A stretch of DNA of 64,000 nucleotides from DASXRU01 sp033856235 (GTDB lineage: Bacteria; Acidobacteriota; Blastocatellia; Pyrinomonadales; Pyrinomonadaceae): positions 1 to 64,000 of the forward strand of contig JAWVFI010000083.1 in NCBI GenBank assembly GCA_033856235.1, in the 5' to 3' direction. The notes beneath the pieces are model-generated. The model was not told where the DNA came from, did no database searches, and saw only the letters and a list, made by a program, of their open reading frames with translations. Positions 17,281 to 26,800 of the stretch are shown here, in pieces. The position numbers were made by a program, and so were the translations under genes. Each line of letters begins with the position of its first letter. The first letter of the stretch is position 1.

Positions 17281-20200
17281 TCAATCCGTTTTCTGGTCGT
17301 TGTCGGCCAGCGAGCCTTTCAGTTTCAGCCAGCCCTCACGCAGCGAGAGCGGAATGTCAGAGAGTACGGCGGTCGAATCGGCTTTGACGATGGTCGTGTT
17401 CTCCTGCCAGACAGTGACCCCGGTATGCTGCAACCACGACCAGTTGCCTTTGGTGGTTGCGGGCACGGGCATCTTTAATTTCTCAGTCGCGGTGAGCAAC
17501 GGGCCGGTCAGGAACGTCACTTCCATCCGGGCCAGTGCCTGATCGACATAAGTCGCCGGTACGGAAACCTTCTGAACCGGCAGGATGCCCGAGCTGGCGT
17601 GGACCACTCCGCGCGGATCCAGTAACAAGGTAACGTAAACCGCGTTCGCATTCGGCGGCGAGGTGAGATCGCTTTCCAACTGAAGCTCGATGTTGCTTTG
17701 CACCACGTAAGAGGATGGCGACGTAGCTGTCCCTGACGGCAAGTGCAGCGCATTGAACTGCTGGTAATTATTTCCGTCGAAGTAACCGAGCAATCCGTCC
17801 TCTGGAATTTCAAGACTGCCCAGCCGGACGGGAAAAACCGTTTCCGTAAAACCGGCAGTATTTTGGGTAACGACGCCCTGTCCCGAATTGACCGCCGCCC
17901 AGCTCTGATCGTAAACAGGTTCGCCATTCAGTTGTAGCTTTAGCCGGGAGCGCACCAGCGCCAGCGGTCGCCCGATCAGCACCGAAAGACTCTGGTCGTG
18001 ACGCGCGCCCAGAGGATCGATGGTCCAGAGCGTTTCATCGATAACGGCCATCAATTGGCCGAGGGCTGCGGCCGCATCTGGCTGGTCCAGGATCCCTTCG
18101 ATGAAGCTTCGCAGATGAAGGTTACTGATATCCGGCGGAGCGCCGACCGGCGCTGGGCTATCAGGAACAGGGGTCCATCTCACGTGCTGGTTCTGTGAGC
18201 CGCCGACCAGTTGCAATTCCCCGAGCGCCGCACCAGAGGTATCGTAGATCGCCAGACTGTCGTTAAGATGATTCGGCAGCACCCAGCCGCAAACCGGATT
18301 CGCATCGGGCGCCAGCGCGGTCTCCGCCTCGTCGTCGCTCGACGAAACGAACATGAAAGAGAGCCGAGTCGGTTGGACCACCCGCGGCGGGAGCTGCATC
18401 ATCCAGGGAACTCCGGGGGTGGTCAGCCAATCGCTGATCGCCGTCACCTGCAGAATCTGGCTCTGGTTGCTCACCGCCGCCTGCACATCAAACACCTGTC
18501 CGAAGTCATCAACGATCCACAGTCCAGTAATTACAAAATGACCGGCGCGAATCGGATTGAAACCATTGACCTGGCTGCTACCGGCATCGGGGAGCGGCCG
18601 CGCATGGCTGCCGCCTCCGACCAGCGGGCCGATTACCGGGTCCTTACAAAAAATGTGCTGCGTGGGATCGTGTTGCAGGAGTTGTTGATTAAACCCGCTC
18701 ATGGACTGCGATAGCAGGTCCCACTGGTTGATCATCTGCAGAACTTCGCCGAGCGCCGACGCCACATCAGGCGGAGGCGAGTAATACTCAGTCGGGTCCT
18801 GACCCGGATCCGATGCGGTTCCCTGGCTGGTCTGGTAGAGAAGCTGTTCCAACCGCGCGGCAAATCCACCTGCAGCCTGCGGCGTCAGCAGCGTGCGGCC
18901 CTGGAGTTGATAACTAGCCGTCTGGTCTTGCCAGTTTGGTTGCTGCGTGCTGGTCCAGTCGTAATCCAGATCGTCAAAGGTCCAGCCGCTGAGAGCCTGT
19001 GAGGGGTTCGGCGCCGGCTGGCCCGGAAGAATCCACTGGAATGAAGGAACCCATTGCACCTGCCAATCCATAAAAAGCGGAGACCACGGCGGTGTCCAGG
19101 GCGCAAGCGAGATGACATACGGAATCTGTCCATTGAAGCCGGACGCCGTGGCTGCGGCGTGTTTGTCGATCGAGGGATAGACTATTGAATTCCAGAAGAC
19201 TGTCTGCTGCTGTTGGATGCTCGCGATGAGCGCCGAATTCACTGGCGGAAAAGCGAGTTGAGCAATGCTTGCCGCTTCGGTCGTATCGAGCAACAGCGAC
19301 TCGCCGTACAGCGCGACAATATTATTGAAGAGGTCAGATAGTGGCGCCGGAACTGAGGCCAGCAACGTTGATAGCGCGGCGCCATCGATCGGGATACCAG
19401 CGGCCAGGCTCGCGGCAGTGACGGTCGCCTGAGTATTGTTTGCCGACACGGCGATCGAGGTCACAGTGTCTCCTGTTACCCGGCAGGGCAACGAGCCGTC
19501 ATCGCTCAGGTGACCAGCCGCGCCATGTTTATATGAACCTTTCGCCCCACAGATGAGCACCACGGGATCGACTGGCTGCCAGTATCTCTGGGGCTTTGCC
19601 GAAAGCAGCTGAAACGTATCCCCCAACAGGGTTGTAAGTTGGGCCTTTAGGTTCTCGATCGCTTCGGCCGTTTGGGCGAGCCAGGTTTGAGCCTCCGATG
19701 CGGGTTGGACCAGTTGAGTCAAAGCGTCCTGGACTGTCTGAAGATAATCCCGCTTGTGATTAAGTGGTTGGGTACAGTACTTCGACAACCACCACAGCGC
19801 GTACAAGTCCCACTGCTGTGAAGTAAAGGCACGCTGTCGCTGATCAAACTCTTCCTGCAGTGCATTCAACTGTTTCAGAGCGGCCAACTGCTGTGGACTA
19901 AGCGCCAGTGGCGGCTGCGGGCCTTGATATGGCGAAGCCGGAGGCGGCGGTGGGTTTGGGGCTGGTGTGGGTACGGCGTCCCAGATAGTTCCGCCCGGCA
20001 CGGATCCAAAGCTGGCTTGATGGCGTTGCTGGTCCACCAGGACCTGCCCGCTCGGCTGATCCCATAATTGAAGTAAGTTGTATTGAAACGTCTCCAGGAT
20101 TTCGGCGACGTTTTCACCCTGTAGGCACGGCGTTGGCTGTGCCGCCTGCAAACAGATCTGCTGCTCGATTAAAGCAGCCAGCGCCTCAACGCTGGTATTG

Positions 20201-21150
20201 CCGACCGCTACCAGCGGCATGCCTGTCGGTGGCCCAGTTGTAGATTGGCCGCCCGCACCTACCCAGGGCACGTTGTAGGTCATCGCATGACACAAAATCT
20301 GATTCGGATAAACGCCGGTGTCATCATAGGACCAGTCGAACTGGTCTATCAGCGTATTCCAATCAGTCTTAGTCTGCGCGTTGTAAAGAGGGTCCGTGGT
20401 TGGATCGGCATACCAACCGAAAACCATATAAGTCAGCGGCAGCGGAGGATCGTAGATCTCCTGGCCCAAATCCTGTAAGTCGTCCTGAAATGAGAGTACG
20501 TTGTTCAGATTGGCGATATAGGCCGAATAGGTTGCATCGCCAGGGCCGATTGCCTGCAAAGGAAAAGAGTTGGCTCCACCTACGTTCGGCTGCCAGTTTT
20601 GCAACCATTCTTCAAGCGCAGAACTGCGTCCGAGATATGTCAGACTCTCAGCGACCGGATCCCAAAACTCATTTGTCGCTCCGTTGGTCGTCACAGTGTC
20701 CAGATAATCGCTTTCAACTATCCAGGCGCGCGTCTGGCGGGCATTTGGATCGTTGGGATCCGGCGGATGGCTGACCCGCAACACAAGCCAGCGATTGGGA
20801 ATCAGCGGGTACTCTATGTCACTGCCCGGGGGGGAGGATGAACCGCTGGAGGGCGACGAGGCTGAGGGCGGAGTGCCATGCGTTAAAGCATCCGGTAGAG
20901 TCCAGTGAAGCACCACACCGGTCCAGGGAGTTCCGTCGGCGTTGCTCAACCCTTTCAATGTAAACGGCTCAGGCTCCACCGGAGGCATAAAACGTCTCAT
21001 GTTCGAGTAGCTCGTTGGCACGACAGACCATTCGGCATCTGCGGTTGACTGGGTGACGACCAGGGCCTGGAGCGTGATGGGAACAAGTACGCGCGGGCCG
21101 GACCAGGATCCGGAGGCGTCACTCCCAAAATCGTCGATTCGATCTGCCAT
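17281..21150 (-). CDS. Large hypothetical protein of the giant-gene cluster (1289 aa)
   Basis: I cannot assign a function. The N-terminus (GPRVLVPITLQALVV) is not a signal peptide. A segment near residues 60-110 (VVLHWTLPDALTHG, then YPLIPNRWLVLRV) looks like the conserved head of a family of large uncharacterised proteins. A Pro-rich linker lies near residues 392-412, and a long helical, probably coiled-coil region near 420-510. The C-terminal third is rich in beta-strand patterns. There are no membrane helices and no obvious catalytic motif. The ATG at 21150 has GGGGAG upstream. Gaps of 47 and 27 bases to its neighbours place it in one operon with them. A structural role in a large assembly is the simplest guess. 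Confidence 0.75.
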   Translation of the reverse strand: MADRIDDFGSDASGSWSGPRVLVPITLQALVVTQSTADAEWSVVPTSYSNMRRFMPPVEPEPFTLKGLSNADGTPWTGVVLHWTLPDALTHGTPPSASSPSSGSSSPPGSDIEYPLIPNRWLVLRVSHPPDPNDPNARQTRAWIVESDYLDTVTTNGATNEFWDPVAESLTYLGRSSALEEWLQNWQPNVGGANSFPLQAIGPGDATYSAYIANLNNVLSFQDDLQDLGQEIYDPPLPLTYMVFGWYADPTTDPLYNAQTKTDWNTLIDQFDWSYDDTGVYPNQILCHAMTYNVPWVGAGGQSTTGPPTGMPLVAVGNTSVEALAALIEQQICLQAAQPTPCLQGENVAEILETFQYNLLQLWDQPSGQVLVDQQRHQASFGSVPGGTIWDAVPTPAPNPPPPPASPYQGPQPPLALSPQQLAALKQLNALQEEFDQRQRAFTSQQWDLYALWWLSKYCTQPLNHKRDYLQTVQDALTQLVQPASEAQTWLAQTAEAIENLKAQLTTLLGDTFQLLSAKPQRYWQPVDPVVLICGAKGSYKHGAAGHLSDDGSLPCRVTGDTVTSIAVSANNTQATVTAASLAAGIPIDGAALSTLLASVPAPLSDLFNNIVALYGESLLLDTTEAASIAQLAFPPVNSALIASIQQQQTVFWNSIVYPSIDKHAAATASGFNGQIPYVISLAPWTPPWSPLFMDWQVQWVPSFQWILPGQPAPNPSQALSGWTFDDLDYDWTSTQQPNWQDQTASYQLQGRTLLTPQAAGGFAARLEQLLYQTSQGTASDPGQDPTEYYSPPPDVASALGEVLQMINQWDLLSQSMSGFNQQLLQHDPTQHIFCKDPVIGPLVGGGSHARPLPDAGSSQVNGFNPIRAGHFVITGLWIVDDFGQVFDVQAAVSNQSQILQVTAISDWLTTPGVPWMMQLPPRVVQPTRLSFMFVSSSDDEAETALAPDANPVCGWVLPNHLNDSLAIYDTSGAALGELQLVGGSQNQHVRWTPVPDSPAPVGAPPDISNLHLRSFIEGILDQPDAAAALGQLMAVIDETLWTIDPLGARHDQSLSVLIGRPLALVRSRLKLQLNGEPVYDQSWAAVNSGQGVVTQNTAGFTETVFPVRLGSLEIPEDGLLGYFDGNNYQQFNALHLPSGTATSPSSYVVQSNIELQLESDLTSPPNANAVYVTLLLDPRGVVHASSGILPVQKVSVPATYVDQALARMEVTFLTGPLLTATEKLKMPVPATTKGNWSWLQHTGVTVWQENTTIVKADSTAVLSDIPLSLREGWLKLKGSLADNDQKTD

Positions 21151-21197
21151 CTTCTAACTCCCCTTCATTCTTCTTCGTGAGGGAAACTGCTGCCGCA

Positions 21198-22091
21198 CTA
21201 CGCAGAGGCTATGGCCTGTTCGAAAGATTGCTGCTCAGGTGCGTCTACCATTTGAATGGCGAAATCGGCCGGGCCAAGAGTCTGTTGCGCTGCGAGCGCC
21301 CCCTGATGAATAAGAGCGGCCTGTAGATGGGCTTGCGTTTGATAGACATCGACCACTCTCGTCTTCTGACCCTTGCTGTCCAGCCGGTAGGTCGCCTGAA
21401 CCGGAGGGGAGTTGAGCGGGAAACCGGCTTGGTAGTTCCCGTATCCCACGCCGCGGAGCGTGATGTCATCATCGTCTTCGATGCCGAAGTGCAAGCCTTC
21501 AGAAGGTTCGTTGATGGAAACGCGAGCGGGCACGCCGGAAAAGATACACACCATGATATCCGGAGCGACTCGGTCCATGCGCAATAACGGGATCGGATTT
21601 TGATCCGTGTCGTCCGCATAGGCTTTGACTTCCAGACCGGGCCAGCCGGAAACTGCCGCGGAACGCAAAAGGAACCCAGTCATCGTCCCTCCAATCGGGA
21701 CCTGTGCAGGTGGCGGCACGCCGCGCAGACTGTTGCGGATCAGCGGCATCGTGGTATCCACTGTTTCGCGGATGGCGGTGACGACCGATTGAACCAGGGC
21801 CGCGTTCTTGCTGGAGTGGACACCAATGCTAAAGACGCCGTCCACGAGACTGTCGAGCCAGTTGTGATCGACATAGAAGAAGCGAATCGATTCCTGGGGC
21901 AGCATCCGATCGTCAATCACCAGATTGTCAAACGGGACGCCGTACAAGAGGCAAAGCTTTGCCAGCCATTGCTGCATCGCATCGGGCAGGTCAGTGAACA
22001 TCTGCTGGATCAGTGTCTGACTGGACGGATCGGCAAAAAAAGCCTGGAGGTCCTGCAGATATTGTGAGTCCGAAATCGGTGATGATGGCAT
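21198..22091 (-). CDS. Hypothetical protein of the giant-gene cluster (297 aa)
   Basis: No function is recognised. The sequence is soluble, without a signal peptide or membrane helix. A well-formed core near residues 45-105 (LLYGVPFDNLVIDDRMLPQESIRFFYVDHNWLDSL, quoted in part: MLPQESIRFFYVD) followed by DGVFSIGVHSSK looks like a conserved family signature. The C-terminal part contains short beta-rich segments ending in QMVDAPEQQSFEQA. A GGAG lies nine bases before the ATG at 22091. It is the smallest member of the cluster and sits between the 573-aa and 1289-aa genes with gaps of 75 and 47 bases, so co-expression is likely. Confidence 0.75.
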   Translation of the reverse strand: MPSSPISDSQYLQDLQAFFADPSSQTLIQQMFTDLPDAMQQWLAKLCLLYGVPFDNLVIDDRMLPQESIRFFYVDHNWLDSLVDGVFSIGVHSSKNAALVQSVVTAIRETVDTTMPLIRNSLRGVPPPAQVPIGGTMTGFLLRSAAVSGWPGLEVKAYADDTDQNPIPLLRMDRVAPDIMVCIFSGVPARVSINEPSEGLHFGIEDDDDITLRGVGYGNYQAGFPLNSPPVQATYRLDSKGQKTRVVDVYQTQAHLQAALIHQGALAAQQTLGPADFAIQMVDAPEQQSFEQAIASA

Positions 22092-22166
22092 GTGTTCGTC
22101 TCCGTCAAATCTCCAGGTAACGCAAAACTTTAGTCTGCGCTACAGAGTGGGGCACTACCTTTTCCT

Positions 22167-23888
22167 CTAGCTCCTCAAGATGTTTCGTCCCAATGCGCGT
22201 GCCGGATCATCGCCCGTTTCCAGCAACTCATCCATCTCACTTTCCGACAACAGTCCTGGTAGCTGAGGGTGAATTCTGCGGATGCCGGTGGGGTCACGCC
22301 CTTCGCCAAGCAAAGGACTCATCTCCGCTTCGACCGGTAAAACCTTCGCCGCGAAATTCGTCTTCAGATAGGACACGACGGCCCGAAACATTGGTTTCTT
22401 ATTGAGGAGCTTCGTTCCCGCTACGCTTTGCAAGGCGTCCGATGGCGAAACGATGCTCAACAGGTTGCCGAATTTCTTCGCTTGTTGCTGTTGTTCGATA
22501 ATCAGGTTGATGAGGTAGTTGACTTCTTGTTGCCAGCGCAACAGAGTCACAGAAAACTCTTTATCGGCCAGCGCCAGCAGGCGGCCAATTTGCCAGGCGA
22601 CCGCATAAGACATGTCGAAGAGTCCCGTATTCGGATCATAGATCTTGGCCTCGTCCGCACTGCCGAACGGTTCCCTCTCAACCCGCTGGAGCGGAGACGG
22701 CAGGAATGGCCCGCGACACCAACCCATGCTCTGCTCGCCTTGGAGGGTGGTGTAATTGAGCGGCACAAAGCCTTGCTCCCAAGCGTTCTGGACCAGCGAA
22801 GCGGCATCCTGCGCAGGCGAAGTTGAAGACGACGCTGGAATATTCGGAAGTGCCGGCGGCGAAATATTGGGCGGCGAGGCGTCCGCAGGCAGCTGTAATG
22901 TCCCGATCTTGAGCGCCTGCATCAAGTCTCTGAAATCGAGACCGTTACTCGCACACGTGAAAAACCAACTTGCCAGCGAAACGATCCGCACACTCTGGAT
23001 GTTCTGGGGAATCTGCTCGGGCCCGCCCGGCAAGTAGTCTTGCAGCCCCTCGAGAGAGACCAGGTGGACCAGATTCCTTTGACCCGCGCCCGGAGCGCTG
23101 ACGGCCGGACAATCCGGCACTCGATTCGCGATAACGACGGAAAACCAGCCGTCCGCGTTTATGCCAAGTATCTCCTTGTCGCCGGTATTCACCTCCCGGC
23201 AATGCGCGAGAAAGGGAAGCTCACGCGCTTGCGGAGCGATAGCCAGAAAAGTGTCTCTGGCAACATCTATGGTCAGACAAGTCGAGGTCAAGGGCGTCGT
23301 CGGGTCGAGTCCGGAGGTAATCTGCGGCCCGAGGATGGCGCCGGCGGCAGGAAGATTAATCACTTCGGACAGCTGGCGAAAACTGGTTCTGGTCGTGTTG
23401 CTGGGGCTGACCGCACTGTCGCAGATAATCTCGTCTTCATCGAAGAGAAGCAGCGCAAGCCAGGGTTGATTCGGATAGTTCACATCGCCAGGAGATGCCG
23501 GCAACTCTCCGTCAAGGGTGCGCTCCCAGGGCAGAGTGCGATGACCCAGCACGATGTGCGGCATGACGCCGCGATAATCGGCGAGCGAATTGGGTGGCGG
23601 ATAGGTCGAGTAGACCAGCGTCGGGTCGAGCTTAAATCGCGGGCCCTGGACTTCGAAGTATTGCGCCTGCGTATATGGCTGGCCGGGAAGCGATTGTTTT
23701 GTGTTGGGATCGATGATGTCCTGGGTGACAGTCAACTTGTATTTGCCGTCTACCAGCGGGGGCATGAAGTTATCGAAAAATTGTATGTCACCGACCGGGA
23801 TGTTGACCGGCGGGCTATCGCCGGCGGCGACGCTTGAAATCCCTGTCGTGCTTTGAAAGCCAATCGGGGCATCGCTGGTTTTGGTCAT
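22167..23888 (-). CDS. Hypothetical protein of the giant-gene cluster (573 aa)
   Basis: No function is recognised. No signal peptide is present. Notable segments are MPHIVLGHRTLPWER and PWLALLLFDEDEI in the first 150 residues, and a helical segment with a Gln run (IIEQQQQAKKFGNLL) near residue 470. The C-terminus ends SEMDELLETGDDPARALGRNI. Its ATG (23888) overlaps the stop of the 3385-aa gene as ATGA, and the last codons of that gene supply a very strong ribosome-binding site (GGAAGGAGGGGAGGAG). The two proteins are therefore probably made by coupled translation in a fixed ratio, which argues for a shared complex. Confidence 0.78.
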   Translation of the reverse strand: MTKTSDAPIGFQSTTGISSVAAGDSPPVNIPVGDIQFFDNFMPPLVDGKYKLTVTQDIIDPNTKQSLPGQPYTQAQYFEVQGPRFKLDPTLVYSTYPPPNSLADYRGVMPHIVLGHRTLPWERTLDGELPASPGDVNYPNQPWLALLLFDEDEIICDSAVSPSNTTRTSFRQLSEVINLPAAGAILGPQITSGLDPTTPLTSTCLTIDVARDTFLAIAPQARELPFLAHCREVNTGDKEILGINADGWFSVVIANRVPDCPAVSAPGAGQRNLVHLVSLEGLQDYLPGGPEQIPQNIQSVRIVSLASWFFTCASNGLDFRDLMQALKIGTLQLPADASPPNISPPALPNIPASSSTSPAQDAASLVQNAWEQGFVPLNYTTLQGEQSMGWCRGPFLPSPLQRVEREPFGSADEAKIYDPNTGLFDMSYAVAWQIGRLLALADKEFSVTLLRWQQEVNYLINLIIEQQQQAKKFGNLLSIVSPSDALQSVAGTKLLNKKPMFRAVVSYLKTNFAAKVLPVEAEMSPLLGEGRDPTGIRRIHPQLPGLLSESEMDELLETGDDPARALGRNILRS

Positions 23889-26800
23889 CTCCTCCCCTCC
23901 TTCCCTGCCTGTGGCTGATCAAGCGGGCTGCTCTCGAAGTTGAGCTTGATTCGGCTTGCGGTTTGCGATGTCTCGGCACTCGAAACGCCCCGCGGCTTGA
24001 TTTTGATTTGGGAGTATTGTGATCTCACGTCCGCTATTTCCCTCGAGGTGAACCCGACGAGGCCATCCTGAACAAATCCGTCTTTGACTTCGACTCGAAC
24101 GCGAAGATAAGGCAGCCCAGTCTGTAGCTCCGGATTCGGAATCAAGTACAGCACGCATGCTCCGGCGCCGTCTCGCGACACCTCATCGGCCACCAGAGTC
24201 GTGTATTCGCGGTGCACCTCTTCGCCATCTCTAACCAATAGCGGCGCGGCGACTGTGATGCAGCCCGCAACATCGTCGGGCACAGACGCGCCGTCTGCCG
24301 CTGGTGAAAGCCACACGGCAAATGCCCGCACCGCGTTCGGCAGCAACGTGTCTATCCAGCCTTGCTTTCGCTGGGTGTGATTTACTTCGACCATGTTTCG
24401 CTCGATCAACTCGCGGCCCTTTACCAGACCGTTATCAGCGCTCCGTCGGCCCTCGGAAACACTGACGGGCGCTTGCGGATGAATCACCACCCCGTCGCCG
24501 AGCAGGGCTTTGGGCGTCATCTGGATCAGCATTGAATCGCTGTGCCAGCCGACATGCTGCGAGATGTGTGGCTGTACTTCCGTGGGATTTAGTGTGGTGA
24601 CCGAAAGATAAACCGTGTCATCAGGCAGCTCATAAGTGCCCGGGCCATTAGCTCCAACGCCGGTATCGGCGATCAAGTTGTGATATTGGTCCAGGGCGAC
24701 TACGCGGAGCGGGAGTATTCCGTCGTGTTCGACTTGGAGTGCCGATTGGCCTTTGCCCTGAATTTCCCAAAGCAGCGTCGCACCCGCGTGCAATCTCATT
24801 TCATGTCGCGAGCTTCCCTCAGCATATCTTTCCGAAGCGACCCGCTTTCCGATGATTTTCCGATCATGCGCGGTCGCGAACATGCCGGTCCGATGAACCT
24901 TGCCTGTCACGTGGGCCTCCACCCTGGACCGCTCGGTCCGACTCGCAGACAGATGGGCATGAGAGTAGCGGCGAATGAGCGTGTGCAGGATCAGTCCCTT
25001 CACCGTCGGCGGAGACAAGGCGAAACCAGCGGGCAAGCCCGTTTTCCGCGGAACGTCCATCATCCTGAGCGGCGCGGCATTCAAGGTCTCGCCCTTGAAA
25101 TCCATCGAACCCAACAGCGGCGGCGCGGTGAAAGTTGTGATAGCTGTCGCAGCCATTACGTCAAGCCGTCCCCCAATTTGCACTACCGTTCCCCGGTCCA
25201 CTACGTCAGTCAGGACAAGGTTGCGAAACTGGATTACGTCGGGGCTCATCACCGTTGCTTCAATCTCCGCGAGAGAGTCAGCAAACGGACTTATCAAAGC
25301 GTCCCAGAAGTAGATAGCAACCGCGGCGTTGCCAGAAAGCGGCAGGTCCCGCACCGGCAGCGGGGTGAAGGAGAACGCTTCGGCCAACTCAATCGGAGGC
25401 GGGCCGGTCACTTCGGTTGGATTCGGCGTCAGGCTCTTTACGCCGACCAGTGTTCCCGGCATCACTTTGGCATCCGGCGCCGGATTTCCATTATTGGGGA
25501 CTGTGTCCCACAGCGCAGCCGCGACCCCGCTGATGTCCGTAGCAGAGGTCCAATCGTTCGGCAGATCCACTTGCTGCACCACAGCGGCCATCAGCTGAAT
25601 GCCGACAGTGTGAGGTGTATTGACTGAGGTGTAGCCCATCGGGCGGATACCCACGGTTGGCCCGCTGACACTCTGGTTGTTGTTGTTTTTGCCGAGGTAG
25701 ACGACGTCAGTGGCTGGAACCGAAGTGGCGGTAGCGATGACTAACTTGTCGGCCCGCACAACCCACACGGTGCCCATGTCAGGGTCTTTATAATGATTCA
25801 AGAGACCGTTCGAAGCGCTGACCGTGCAGACAGCCTGCGGTGGCGCTGAGGCGCCTTCCGCGAAGGCCATTCGGTGCGTCATGAGGGTGTCGCTTGATTG
25901 ATCCGCCTGGCCTTGTTGGGGGGACAGGAAGTAGTCATAGAATGTCCCGTATTGCGCAATGGTGGAAGCCGCGTTGGGATCCGAGTCGCCGCTGCCGAAG
26001 GGAATGGTAAACGAGATAATCGACCAGTCCACGTGGACGGTTCCCTGCAAACGTGGCCCCCAGATGTGCAGCGTACATCCCAGATCCACTGAGAGCGTGA
26101 CGCTGACTATCGCGTGGATGGTGTAGGAAGCGCCAATGTCAATGGAAATGTAGATGTCGTAATGGAATGGCTTCCAGGCAACCAGGAAATCGGCTTGAGC
26201 GTTGAACCAGGCCTTAAGGTTCCCGGATTCATAAGTAGCCGACAACCCGCCTCCGGCCATCACACATGAGGGCGTCAAGGCGAAGTAGGCATCACCCTCG
26301 ATCGTGATGTCGTCGGAGACGAGCCAGATGAAGCCGAGTCGGGGCTCAACCGGATAATAACCCGGCGCAGTGAAGTAAGGGTTATAGCCGCCCAGGGTGA
26401 CAACGAACTGGCCGCGATACTCGCCGCTGAACCAGATGTAAAAGGCGAAGCCGCCGGTCAGCCTGCAATCTTGATCGAGCACGTAGGAGTTGGAGGTGAG
26501 CGCCATCGTCACCGCCAGCAACCCTGTCGCGGGCTTGAAGGTTACTTCCAATTGCAGTTCGGCATAAACAATTGCATCGGCTCCATCGCTCGATGGCTTC
26601 GGCAGGGTGAGCGTTGAGAGACCCAGCAACGCGATCTCAAACTCTTTCCCGAACTCCACCACCAGCAGGACGATTGACTGGACCAGCTCGAAGGAGGTGA
26701 ACTGAACGCCGGCCGCGAGCCAGTAAGTGCCGATAGCCGGCGGAACATCCCGGTTCAGCACCTCCAGCGGATCCTGGCCTCCGAAAACGGTTGGGTCCGT

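Noticed and set aside
23040..23837. A 265-codon plus-strand frame opposite the 573-aa gene
   Set aside because: It is an antisense shadow of a frame that is coupled by overlap and ribosome-binding site to its neighbours.
24680..25627. A 315-codon plus-strand open frame inside the giant gene
   Set aside because: It lies antisense to a 10-kb uninterrupted frame. Its translation is Arg/His-rich and unlike a real protein, as expected for the complement of GC-rich coding DNA.
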